NCBI RefSeq assembly: GCF_017591425.1
Contig: NW_024465785.1
Coordinates: 1-64,000 of the forward strand
Source: Ochotona curzoniae
Taxonomy: Eukaryota; Chordata; Mammalia; Lagomorpha; Ochotonidae
Length of the DNA stretch: 64,000 bases
Direction of reading: 5' to 3'
Shown here: piece by piece, positions 10,998 through 21,300 of the stretch
Position numbering within the stretch: position 1 is the stretch's first letter
Layout: each line of letters opens with the position of its first letter
The notes under the pieces: generated by a model
Told to the model about the DNA's origin: nothing
The model's input: only the letters and a program-made list of their open reading frames with translations
Databases searched by the model: none
Position numbers and translations under genes: made by a program

Positions 10998-11018
10998 GGG
11001 CCGGGAAGAGGGGCGGGG
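10998..11018 (+). other. G-quadruplex motif of the monomer
   Basis: Four G runs lie in 21 bases: GGG, loop CC, GGG, loop AAGA, GGGG, loop C, GGGG. This satisfies the standard rule of four runs of at least three G with loops of one to seven bases, on the plus strand. It occurs at unit 167-187 in most copies. Units with GGGCCTGGAAGAGGGC or GGGCAAGGAAGAGG have the second run reduced to two G and lose the strict motif. Confidence 0.8.
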
Positions 11019-11019
11019 C
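11010..11019 (+). promoter_or_regulatory. Sp1-type GC box GGGGCGGGGC
   Basis: This is a perfect match to the Sp1/Sp3 GC-box consensus and overlaps the last two G runs of the quadruplex motif. It is present in most monomers at unit 179-188. Variants include GGGGAGGGGC (3333), GGGTCGGGGC (9030) and GGGGCTGTGC (23636). Occupancy is not known. Confidence 0.6.
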
Positions 11020-11038
11020 TGACGCTCGGGGACGTGAG

Positions 11039-11061
11039 CCCCGGCCACATGGCGGCCAGGG
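11039..11061. other. Inverted repeat 2 of the monomer: 8-bp arms, 7-nt spacer
   Basis: The left arm is CCCCGGCC and the right arm GGCCAGGG, with spacer ACATGGC. This copy has one non-complementary position. Other copies are perfect: 2123-2145 pairs CCCCGGCC with GGCCGGGG, and 1379-1401 pairs CCCTGGCC with GGCCAGGG. The element overlaps the YY1-like core. Confidence 0.75.
11049..11056 (+). promoter_or_regulatory. YY1-like core ATGGCGGC
   Basis: The context CACATGGCGGCC contains the ATGGCGGC core typical of YY1 sites in mammalian promoters (AAnATGGCGGC). It is kept in the great majority of monomers at unit 218-225. Variants include ATGGAGGC in the class near 8326 and ATGGCTGTC near 650. This is a motif match only. 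Confidence 0.55.
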
Positions 11062-12813
11062 TCCCCAGGCGCAATCCAGCTTGTCTCCTGGGAAGCAACC
11101 CACAGTCTTCATGCTCCCTCGGAAGACTGTTTCGGGACGGCTGGACCCCCATGTGCGGCCCTCTTTGGGCTTAGTGTGGGCGAGCAGGTCCAGCCGATCC
11201 CATCCCCGGGCTGGGGCTGCCAGGGGCGTGGCTAGAACCAAGCCCGGGCCGGGAAGAGGGGCGGGGCTGACGCTCTTGGACGTGAGCCCCCGGCCACATG
11301 GCGGCCGGGGTCCCCAGGTGCAATCCAGCTTGTCTCCTGGGAAGCAACCCACAGTCTTCACGCTTCCTCGGAAAACAATTTCATGGCGGTTGGACCCCCA
11401 CGCGCGGCCCTCTTAGGGCTTAGCGTCACCGAGCAGGTCCAGCCGATCCCACCCCCGGGCTGGGGCCGCCAGGGGCGTGGCTAGAACCAAGCCCGGGCCG
11501 GGAAGAGTGGCGGGGCTAAAGCTCGGCGACGTGAGCCCCGGCCGCATGGCGGCCAGGGTCCCCAGGCGCAATCCAGCTTGTCTCCTGGGAAGCAACCCAC
11601 ATTCTTCACGCTCCCTCAGAAGACTGTTTCGTGGCGGCTGGACCCCTACGTGCGGCCCTCTTTGGGCTTAGCGTGGGCAAGCAGGTCCAGCCGATCCCAC
11701 CCCGGGGCTGGGGCCGCCAGGGGCGTGGCTAGACCCAAGCCCGGGCCGGGAAGAGGGGCGGGGCTGACGCTCGTGGATTGAGCCCCGGCCACATGGCGGC
11801 CGGGGTCCCCAGGCGCAATCCAGCTTGTCTCCTGGGAAGCAACCCACAGTCTTCACGCTCCCTCGGAAAACAATTTCATGGCGGTTGGACCCCCACGCGC
11901 GGCCCTCTTTGGGCTTAGCCTTGGCGAGCAGGTCCATCCGATCCCACCCCCGGGCTGGGGCCGCCAGGGGCGTGGCTAGACCCAAGCCCGGGCCGGGAAG
12001 AGGGGCAGGGCTGATGCTCTTGGACGTGAGCCCCGGCCACATGGCGGCCAGGGTCCCCAGGCTCAATCAAGCTTGTCTCCTGGGAAGCAACCCACAGTCT
12101 TCACGCTCCCTCAGAAGACTGTTTCGGGGAGGGTGCACCCCCATGCGCGGCCCTCTTTGGGCTTAGCGTCGGCAAGCAGGTCCAGCCGATCCCACCCCCG
12201 GGCTGGGGCCGTCAGGGGCGTGGCTAGACCCAAGCCCGGGCTGGGAAGAGGGGCGGGGCTGACGCTCGTGGATTGAGCCCCGGCCACATGGCGGCCAAGG
12301 ACCCCAGGCGCAATCCAGCTTGTCTCTTGGGAAGCAACCCACAGTCTTCATGCTCCCTCAGAAGACTGTTTCGGGGCGGCTGGACCCCCACATGCGGCCC
12401 TCTTTGGGCTTAGCGTTGGCGAGCAGGTCCAGCCTATCCCACCCCCGGGCTGGGGCCACCAGGGGCGTGGCTAGACCCAAGCCCGGGCTGGGAAGAGGGG
12501 CGGGGCTGATGCTCGGGGACGTGAGCCCCGGCCACATGGCGTCCAGCGTCCCCAGGCGCAATCCAGCTTGTCTCCTGGGAAGCAACCCACAGTCTTCATG
12601 CTCCCTCAGAAGACTGTTTTGGGGCGGGTGGACCCCCACGTGCGGCCCCTTTGGGCTTAGTGTCGGCGAGCAGGTCCAGCCGATCACACCCCCCGACTGG
12701 GGCCGCCAGGGGCATGGCTAGACCCAAGCCCGGGCCGGGAAGAGGGGCGGGGCTGACGCTCTTGGACGTGAGCACCGGCCACATGGGGGTCAGGTTCCCC
12801 AGGCGCAATCCAG

Positions 12814-13060
12814 CTTGTCTCCTGGGAAGCAACCCACAGTCTTTACGCTCCCTCGGAAGACAGTTTCATGTGGTGTGGACCTCCACGCGCGGCCCTCTTT
12901 GGGCTTAGCGTGGGCGAGCAGGTCCAGCCTATCCCACCCCCGGGCTGGGGCCGCCAGGGGCGTGGCTAGACCCAACCCGGGCAAGGAAGAGGGGCGGGGC
13001 TGACGCTCGGGGACGTGAGCCCTGGCCACATGGCGGCCAGGGTCCCCAGGCGCAATCCAG
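12814..13060 (+). repeat. Monomer class GAAGACAGTTTCATG...GTGTGGACCTCC
   Basis: The right arm reads GAAGACAGT and is followed by TTCATGTGGTGTGGACCTCC. It looks like a mosaic of the regular arm and the TTCATGG class. Similar units lie near 19270, 53437 and 61862; 28430 and 30163 have a GTGTCATGGCGGCTGGACC form. The left arm loop region has CTTTACGC here. Confidence 0.75.
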
Positions 13061-13803
13061 CTTGTCTCCTGGGAAGCAACCCACAGTCTTCATGCTCCCT
13101 CGGAAGACTGTTTCGGGACGGCAGGACCCCCATGTGCGGCCCTCTTTGGGCTTAGTGTGGGCGAGCAGGTCCAGCTGATCCCATCCCCGGGCTGGGGCCG
13201 CCAGGGGCGTGGCTAGAACCAAGCCCGGGCCGGGAAGAGGGGCGGGGCTGACGCTCTTGGACGTGAGCCCCGGCCACATGGCGGCCGGGGTCCCCAGGTG
13301 CAATCCAGCTTGTCTCCTGGGAAGCAACCCACAGTCTTCACGCTTCCTCGGAAAACAATTTCATGGCGGTTGGACCCCCACGCGCGGCCCTCTTAGGGCT
13401 TAGCGTCACCGAGCAGGTCCAGCCGATCCCACCCCCGGGCTGGGGCCGCCAGGGGCGTGGCTAGAACCAAGCCCGGGCCGGGAAGAGGGGCGGGGCTGAA
13501 GCTCTTGGACGTGAGCCCCGGCCGCAAGGCGGCCGGTGTCCCCAGGCGCAATCCAGCTTGTCTCCTGGGAAGCAACCCACAGTCTTCACGCTCCCTCAGA
13601 AGACTGTTTCGTGGAGGCTGGACCCCTACGTGCGGCCCTCTTTGGGCTTAGCGTGGGCGAGCAGGTCCAGCCGATCCCACCCCCGGGCTGGGGCCGCCAG
13701 GGGCGTGGCTAGACCCAAGCCCGGGCCGGGAAGAGGGGCGGGGCTGACGTTCGGGGATTGAGCCCCGGCCACATGGCGGCCAGGGTCCCCAGGCGCAATC
13801 AAG

Positions 13804-14052
13804 CTTGTCTCCTGGGAAGCAACCCACAGTCTTCACGCTCCCTCAGAAGACTGTTTCGGGGAGGGTGCACCCCCATGCGCGTTGACCTCTTTGGGCTTAG
13901 CGTCGGCAAGCAGGTACAGAGGATCCCACCCCCGGGCTGGGGCCATCAGGGGCGTGGCTAGACCCAAGCCCGGGCCTGGAAGAGGGCGGGGCTGACGCTC
14001 GGGAACGTGTGCCACTGCCACATGGCGGCCAAGGTCCCCAGGCGCAATCCAG
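13804..14052 (+). repeat. Marker monomer with GTTGACC (249 bp), copy 1
   Basis: The consensus ATGCGCGGCCCTC is replaced by ATGCGCGTTGACCTC (from 13881), a net gain of two bases. The unit ends with the unusual GAACGTGTGCCACTGCC before the YY1-like core. Only four units in the window have GTTGACC, so it is a lineage marker. It is preceded by an AATCAAGCTTG junction. Confidence 0.88.
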
Positions 14053-14141
14053 CTTGTCTCCTGGGAAGCAACCCACAGTCTTCACGCTCCCTCAGAAGAC
14101 TGTTTCGTGGAGGCTGGAGCCTCACGTGCGGCCCTCTTTGG

Positions 14142-17100
14142 GCTTAGCGTGGGCGAGCAGGTACAGCCGATCCCACCCCCGGGCTGGGGCTGCCAGGGGC
14201 GTGGCTAGACGCAAGCCCGGGCTGCGAAGAGGGGCGGGGCTGACGCTCTGGGACGTGAGCCCCGGCCACATGGCGGTCGGGGTCCCCAGGCGCAATCCAG
14301 CTTGTCTCCTGGGAAGCAACCCACAGTCTTCACGCTCCCTCAGAAGACTGTTTCGGGGAGGGTGCACCCCCATGCGCGGCCCTCTTTGGGCTTAGCGTCG
14401 GCAAGCAGGTACAGAGGATCCCACCCCCGGGCTGGGGCCGCCAGGGGCATGGCTAGACCCAACCCGGGCAAGGAAGAGGGGCGGGGCTGACGCTCGGGGA
14501 CGTGAGCCCTGGCCACATGGCGGCCAGGGTCCCCAGGCGCAATCCAGCTTGTCTCCTGGGAAGCAACCCACAGTCTTCATGCTCCCTCGGAAGACTGTTT
14601 CGGGACGGCTGGACCCCCATGTGCGGCCCTCTTTGGGCTTAGTGTGGGCGAGCAGGTCCAGCCGATCCCATCCCCGGGCTGGGGCCGCCAGGGGCGTGGC
14701 TAGAACCAAGCCCGGGCCGGGAAGAGGGGCGGGGCTGACGCTCTTGGACGTGAGCCCCGGCCACATGGCGGCCGGGGTCCCCAGGTGCAATCCAGCTTGT
14801 CTCTTGGGAAGCAACCCACAGTCTTCACGCTCCCTCGGAAAACAATTTCATGGCGATTGGACCCCCACGCGCGGCCATCTTTGGGCTTAGCATCGGCGAG
14901 CAGGTCCAGCCGAACCCACCCCCGGGCTGGGGCCGCCAGGGGCTTGGCTAGAACCAAGCCCGGGCCGGGAAGAGGGGCGGGGCTGACGCTCGGGGACGTG
15001 AGCCCCGGCCACATGGCGGCCGGGGTCTCCAGGCGCAATCCAGCTTGTCTCCTGGGAAGCAACCCACAGTCTTCACGCTCCCTCAGAAGACTCTTTCGTG
15101 GAGGCTGAACCCCTAGGTGTGGCCCTCTTTGGGCTTAGCGTGGGCGAGCAGGTCCAGCCGATCCCACCCCCGGGCTGGGGCCGTCAGGGGCGTGGCTAGA
15201 CCCAAGCCCGGGCCGGGAAGAGGGGCGGGGCTGACGTTCGGGGATTGATCCCCGGCCACATGGCGGCCAGGGTCCCCAGGTGCAATCAAGCTTGTCTCCT
15301 GGGAAGCAACCCACAGTCTTCACGCTCCCTCAGAAGACTGTTTCGGGGAGGGTGCACCGCCATGCGCGGCCCTCTTTGGGCTTAGCGTCGGCAAGCAGGT
15401 ACAGAGGATCCCACCCCCGGGCTGGGGCCGCCAGGGGCGTGGCTAGACCCAACCCGGGCAAGGAAGAGGGGCGGGGCTGACGCTCGGGGATTGAGCCCCG
15501 GCCACATGGCGGCCGGGTTCCCCAGGCGCAATCCAGCTTGTCTCCTGGGAAGCAACCCACAGTCTTCACGCTCCCTCGGAAAACAATTTCATGGCGGTTG
15601 GACCCCTACGTGCAGCCCTCTTTGGGCTTAGCGTGGGCGAGCAGGTCCAGCCGATCCCACCCCCGGGCTGGGGCCGCCAGGGGCGTGGCTAGACCCAAGC
15701 CCTGGCCGGGAAGAGGGGTGGGGCTGACGCTCGGGGATTGAGCCCCGGCCACATGGTGGCCGGGGTCCCCAGGCGCAATCCAGCTTGTCTCCTGGGAAGC
15801 AACCCACAGTCTTCACGGTCCCTCAGAAGACTGTTACAGGGCGGCTGGACCCCACGCGCGGCCCTCTTTGGGCTTAGTGTCGGCCAGCAGGTCCAGAGGA
15901 TCCCACCCCCGGGCTGGGGGAGCCAGGGGCGTGGATAGACCCAAGCCCGGGCCGGGAAGAGGGGCGGGGCTGACGCTCGGGGACGTGAGCCCCGGCCACA
16001 TGGCGGCCAGGGTCATCAGGCGCAATCCAGCTTGTCTCCTGGGAAGCAACCCACAGTCTTCATGCTCCCTCAGAAGACTGTTTTGGGGCGGCTGGACCCC
16101 CACGCGCGGCCCTCTTTGGGCTTAGCGTGGGCGAGCAGGTCCAGCCGATCCCACCCCCGGGCTGGGGCCGCCAGGGGCGTGGCTAGACCCAAGTCCGGGC
16201 CGGGAAGAGGGGCGGGGCTAACGCTCTTGGACGTGAGCCCCGGCCACATGGCGGCCAGGGTCCCGAGGCGCAATCCAGCTTGTCTCCTGGGAAGCAACCC
16301 ACAGTCTTCACGCTCCCTCGGGAAGACTGTTTTGGTGCGGCTGGACCCCCACTTGCGGCCCTCTTTGGCCTTAGTGTCGGCGAGCAGTTCCAGCCGATCC
16401 CACCCCCGGGCTGGGGCCGTCAGGGGCGTGGCTAGTCCCAAGCCCTGGCCGGGAAGAGGGGCGGGGCTGACGCTTGGGGACGTGAGTTCCGGCCACATGG
16501 AGGCCAAGGTCCTCAGGCGCAATCCAGCTTGTCTCTTGGGAAGCAACCCACAGTCTTCACGCTCCCTCGGAAGACTGTTTCGGGGAGGGTGCACCCCCAT
16601 GTGCGGCCCTCTTTGGTCTTAGCGTGGGCGAGCAGGTACAGCCGATCCCACCCCCAGCCTGGGGCCGTCAGGGTCGTGGCTAGACCCAAGCCCGGGCTGG
16701 GAAGAGGGGCGGGGCTGACGCTCGGGGACGTGAGCCCCGGCCACATGGCGGCCAGGGTACCCAGGCGCAATCCAGCTTGTCTCCTGGGAAGCAACCCACA
16801 GTCTTCACGCTCCCTCAGAAGACTGTTTTGGTGCGGCTGGACCCCCACTTGCGGCCCTCTTTGGCCTTAGTGTCGGCGAGCAGTTCCAGCCGATCCCACC
16901 CCAGGGCTGGGGCCGTCAGGGTCGTGGCTAGACCCAAGCCCGGGCCGGGAAGAGGGGCGGGGCTGACGCTTGGGGACGTGAGCCCCGGCCACATGGAGGC
17001 CAGGGTCCTCAGGCGCAATCCAGCTTGTCTCTTGGGAAGCAACCCACAGTCTTCACGCTCCCTCGGAAGACTGTTTCGGGGAGGGTGCACCCACATGTGC

Positions 17101-18320
17101 GGCCCTCTTTGGTCTTAGCGTGGGCGAGCAGGTACAGCTGATCCCACCCCCAGGCTGGGGCCGTCAGGGGCGTGGCTAGACCCAAGCCCGGGCTGGGAAG
17201 AGGGTCGGGGCTGATGCTCTGGGACGTGAGCCCCGGCCACATGGCGGCTGGGGTCCCCAGGCGCAATCCAGCTTGTCTCTTGGGAAGCAACCCACAGTCT
17301 TCACGCTCCCTCGGAAGGCTGTTTCGGGGCGGCTGGACCCCCATGTGCGGCCCTCTTTGGGCTTAGCGTCGGCAAGCAGTTCCAGCCGATCCCACCCCCG
17401 GGCTGGGGCCGTCAGGGGCGTGGATAGACCCAAGCCCGGGCCTGGAAGAGTGCGGGGCTGACGCTCGGGGATGTGAGCCCCGGCCACATGGCGGCCAGGG
17501 TCCCCAGGCGCAATCCAGCTTGTCTCCTGGGAAGCAACCCACAGTCTTCACGCTCCCTCGGAAGACTGTTTTGGGGCGGCTGGACCCCCACGCGCAGCCC
17601 ACTTTGGGCTTAGCGTGGGCGAGCAGGTCCATCTGATTCCACCCCCGGGCTGGGGCCGCCAGGGGTGTGGCTAGACCCAAGCCCGGGCCGGGAAGAGGGG
17701 CGGGGCTGACGCTCTTGGACGTGAGCCCCCGGACACATGGCGGCCGTGGTCCCCAGGCGCAATCCAGCTTGTCTCCTGGGAAGCAACCCACAGTCTTCAC
17801 GCTCCCTCAGAAGACTGTTTCGTGGAGGCTGGACCCCTACGTGCGGCCCTCTTTGGGCTTAGCATGGGCGAGCAGGTCCAGCCGATCCCACCCCCGGGCT
17901 GGGGCCGCCAGGGGCGTGGCTAGACCCAACCCGGCAAGGAAGAGGGGCGGGGCTGACGCTCGGGGACGTGAGCCCTGGCCACATGGCGGCCGGGGTCCCC
18001 AGGCGCAATCCAGCTTGTCTCCTGGGAAGCAACCCACAGTCTTCATGCTCCCTCGGAAGACTGTTTCGGGACGGCTGGACCCCCATGTGCGGCCCTCTTT
18101 GGGCTTAGCGTCGACGAGCAGGTCCAGCCGATCCCATCCCCGGGCTGGGGCCGCCAGGGGCGTGGCTAGAACCAAGCCCGGGCCGGGAAGAGGGGCGGGG
18201 CTGACGCTCTTGGACGTGAGCCCCGGCCACATGGCGGCCGGGATCCCCAGGTGCAATCCACCTTGTCTCCTGGGAAGCAACCCACAGTCTTCACGCTCCC
18301 TCGGAAAACAATTTCATGGC
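14142..18320 (+). repeat. Duplicated block A, copy 2
   Basis: This is the shorter partner of the 5.7-10.6 kb block, lacking three monomers in two places. A third partial copy at 25.7-26.4 kb shares the GGCCTTAG and GAGTTCCGGCC units (offset 9654 bp). Confidence 0.85.
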
Positions 18321-21300
18321 AGTTGGACCCCCACGTGCGGCCATCTTTGGGCTTAGCATCGGCGAGCAGGTACAGAGGATCCCACCCCCGGGCTGGGGCC
18401 GCCAGGGGCGTGGCTAGACCCAAGCCCGGGCCGGGAAGAGGGGCGGGGCTGATGCTCTTGGACGTGAGCCCCGGCCACATGGCGGCCAGGGTCCCCAGGC
18501 GCAATCCAGCTTGTCTCCTGGGAAGCAACCCACAGTCTTCACGCTCCCTCTGAAGTCTGTTTCGGGGTTGCTGGACCCCCATGCGGGGCCCTCTTTGGGC
18601 TTAGTGTCGGCGAGCAGGTCCAGCCGATCCCACCCCCAGGCTGGGGCCGCCAGGGGCGTGGCTTGACCTAAGCCCAGGCCGGGAAGAGGGGCGGGGCTGA
18701 TGCTCTTGGACGTGAGCCCCGGCAACATGGCTCTCAGTGTCCCCAGGCACAATCCATCTTGTCTCCTGGGAAGCCACCCACAGTCTTCACGCTCCCTCAG
18801 AAGACTGTTTTGGGGCGGCTGGACCCCCACGCGCCGCCCTCTTTGGGCTTAGCGTCGGCAAGCAGGTCCAGCCGATCCCACCCCCGGGCTGGGACCGCCA
18901 GGGGCGTGGCTAGACCCAAGCCCGGCCGGGAAGAGGGGCGGGGCTGACGCTCTGGGACGTGAGCCCCGGCCACATGGCGGCCGGGGTCCCCAGGTGCAAT
19001 CCACCTTGTCTCCTGGGAAGCAACCCACAGTCTTCACGCTAGCTCGGAAAACAATTTCATGGCAGTTGGACCCCCACTCACGGCCCTCTTTGGGCTTAGC
19101 GTGGGCGAGCAGGTCCAGCCGATCCCACCCCCGGGCTGGGGCCGCCAGGGGCGTGGCTAGACCCAAGCCCGGGCCGGGAAGAGGGGCGGGGCTGAAGCTC
19201 GGGGACGTGAGCCCCGGCCACATGGCGGCCGGAGTCCCCAGGCGCAATCCAGCTTGTCTCCTGGGAAGCAACCCACAGTCTTCACGCTCCCTCGGAAGAC
19301 AGTTTCATGGGGTGTGGACCTAAACGCGCGGCCCTCTTTGGGCTTAGCGTGGGCGAGCCGGTCCAGCGGATCCCACCCCCGGCTGGGGCCGCCAGGGGCG
19401 TGGCTAGACCCAAGCCCGGGCCGGGAAGAGGGGCGGGGCTGACGTTCGGGATTGAGCCCCGGCCACATGGCGGCCAGGGTCCCCAGGCGCAATCAAGCTT
19501 GTCTCCTGGGAAGCAACCCACATTCTTCACGCTCCCTCGGAAGACTGTTTGGGGAGGGTGCACCCCCATGCGCGGCCCTCTTTGGGCTTAGCGTCGGCAA
19601 GCAGGTACAGAGGATCCCACCCCCGGGCTGGGGCCGCCAGGGGCGTGGCTAGACACAACCCGGGCAAGGAAGAGGGGCGGGGCTGACGCTCGGGGACGTG
19701 AGCCCTGGCCACATGGCGGCCAGGGTCCCCAGGCGCAATCCAGCTTGTCTCCTGGGAAGCAACCCACAGTCTTCATGCTCCCTCGGAAGACTGTTTCGGG
19801 ACGGCTGGACCCCCATGTGCGGCCCTCTTTGGGCTTAGTGTGGGCGAGCAGGTCCAGCCGATCCCATCCCCGGGCTGGGGCCGCCAGGGGCGTGGCTAGA
19901 ACCAAGCCCGGGCCGGGAAGAGGGGCGGGGCTGACGCTCTTGGACGTGAGCCCCGGCCACATGGCGGCCGGGGTCCCCAGGTGCAATCCAGCTTGTCTCC
20001 TGGGAAGCAACCCACAATCTTCACGCTCCCTTGGAAGACTGCTTTGGGGCGGCTGGACCCCCACGCGCGGCCCTCTTTGGGCTTAGCGTGGGCGAGCAGG
20101 TCCAGCCGATCCCACCCCCGGGCTGGGGCCACCAGGGGCGTGGCTAGACCCAAGCCCGGGCCGGGAAGAGGGGCGGGGCTGACGCTTGGGGACGTGAGCC
20201 CCGGCCACATGGAGGCCAGTGTCCTCAGGCGCAATCCAGCTTGTCTCCTGGGAAGCAACCCAGAGTCTTCACGCTCCCTCAGAAGACTGTTTCGGGGAGG
20301 GTGCACCCCCATGCGCGGCCTTCTTTGGGCTTAGCGTCGGCAAGCAGGTACAGAGGATCCCACCCCCGGGCTGGGGCCGCCAGGGGCGTGGCTAGACCCA
20401 ACCCGGGCAAGGAAGAGGGCGGGGCTGACGCTCGGGGACGTGAGCCCTGGCCACATGGCGGCCAGGGTACCCAGGCGCAATCCAGCTTGTCTCCTGGGAA
20501 GCAACCCACAGTCTTCATGCTCCCTCGGAAGACTGTTTTGGGGCGGCTGGACCCCCATGTGCGGCCCTCTTTGGGCTTAGTGTGGGCGAGCAGGTCCAGC
20601 TGATCCCATCCCCGGGCTGGGTCCGCCAGGGGCGTGGCTAGACCCAAGCCCGGGCCGGGAAGAGGGGCGGGGCTGACGCTCTTGGACGTGAGCCCCGGCC
20701 ACATGGCGGCCGGGGTCCCCAGGTGCAATCCAGCTTGTCTCCTGGGAAGCAACCCACAGTCTTCACGCTCCCTCGGAAAACAATTTCATGGCGGTTGGAC
20801 CCCCACGCGCGGCCATCTTTGGGCTTAGCATCGGCGAGCAGGTCCAGCCGAACCCACCCCCGGGCTGGGGCCTCCAGGGGCGTGGCTAGAACCAAGCCCG
20901 GGCCGGGAAGAGGGGCGGGGCTGAAGCTCGGGGACGTGAGCCCCGGCCACATGGCGGCCGGGGTCCCCAGGCGCAATCCAGCTTGTCTCCTGGGAAGCAA
21001 CCCACAGTCTTCACGCTCCCTCAGAAGACTGTTTCGTGGAGGCTGGACCCCTACGTGTGGCCCTCTTTGGGCTTAGCGTGGGCGAGCAGGTCCAGCCGAT
21101 CCCACCCCCGGGCTGGGGCCGCCAGGGGCGTGGCTAGACCCAAGCCCGGGCCGGGAAGAGGGGCGGGGCTGACGTTCGGGGATTGAGCCCCGGCCACATG
21201 GCGGCCAGGGTCCCCAGGCGCAATCCAGCTTGTCTCCTGGGAAGCAACCCACAGTCTTCACGCTCCCTCAGAAGACTGTTTCGGGGAGGGTGCACCCCCA

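Larger units (their letters stand above)
10832..11079 (+). repeat. Reference 248-bp monomer
   Basis: This unit is exactly 248 bp and differs from the consensus at only about five bases, so it is used here to place the internal elements. In order it carries a 9-bp inverted repeat (unit 23-51), the tract CCCTCTTTGGGCTTAGCG near unit 80-97, a C-rich stretch at unit 119-128, a KLF-like box (144-153), a four-run G tract overlapping a GC box (167-188), an ACGTGAG segment (201-207) and a second inverted repeat with a YY1-like core (208-230). Its differences include CCCCTACGTG in place of CCCCCACGCG and a CACC in place of CGCC just before the KLF box. It contains no coding signal. Confidence 0.93.
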
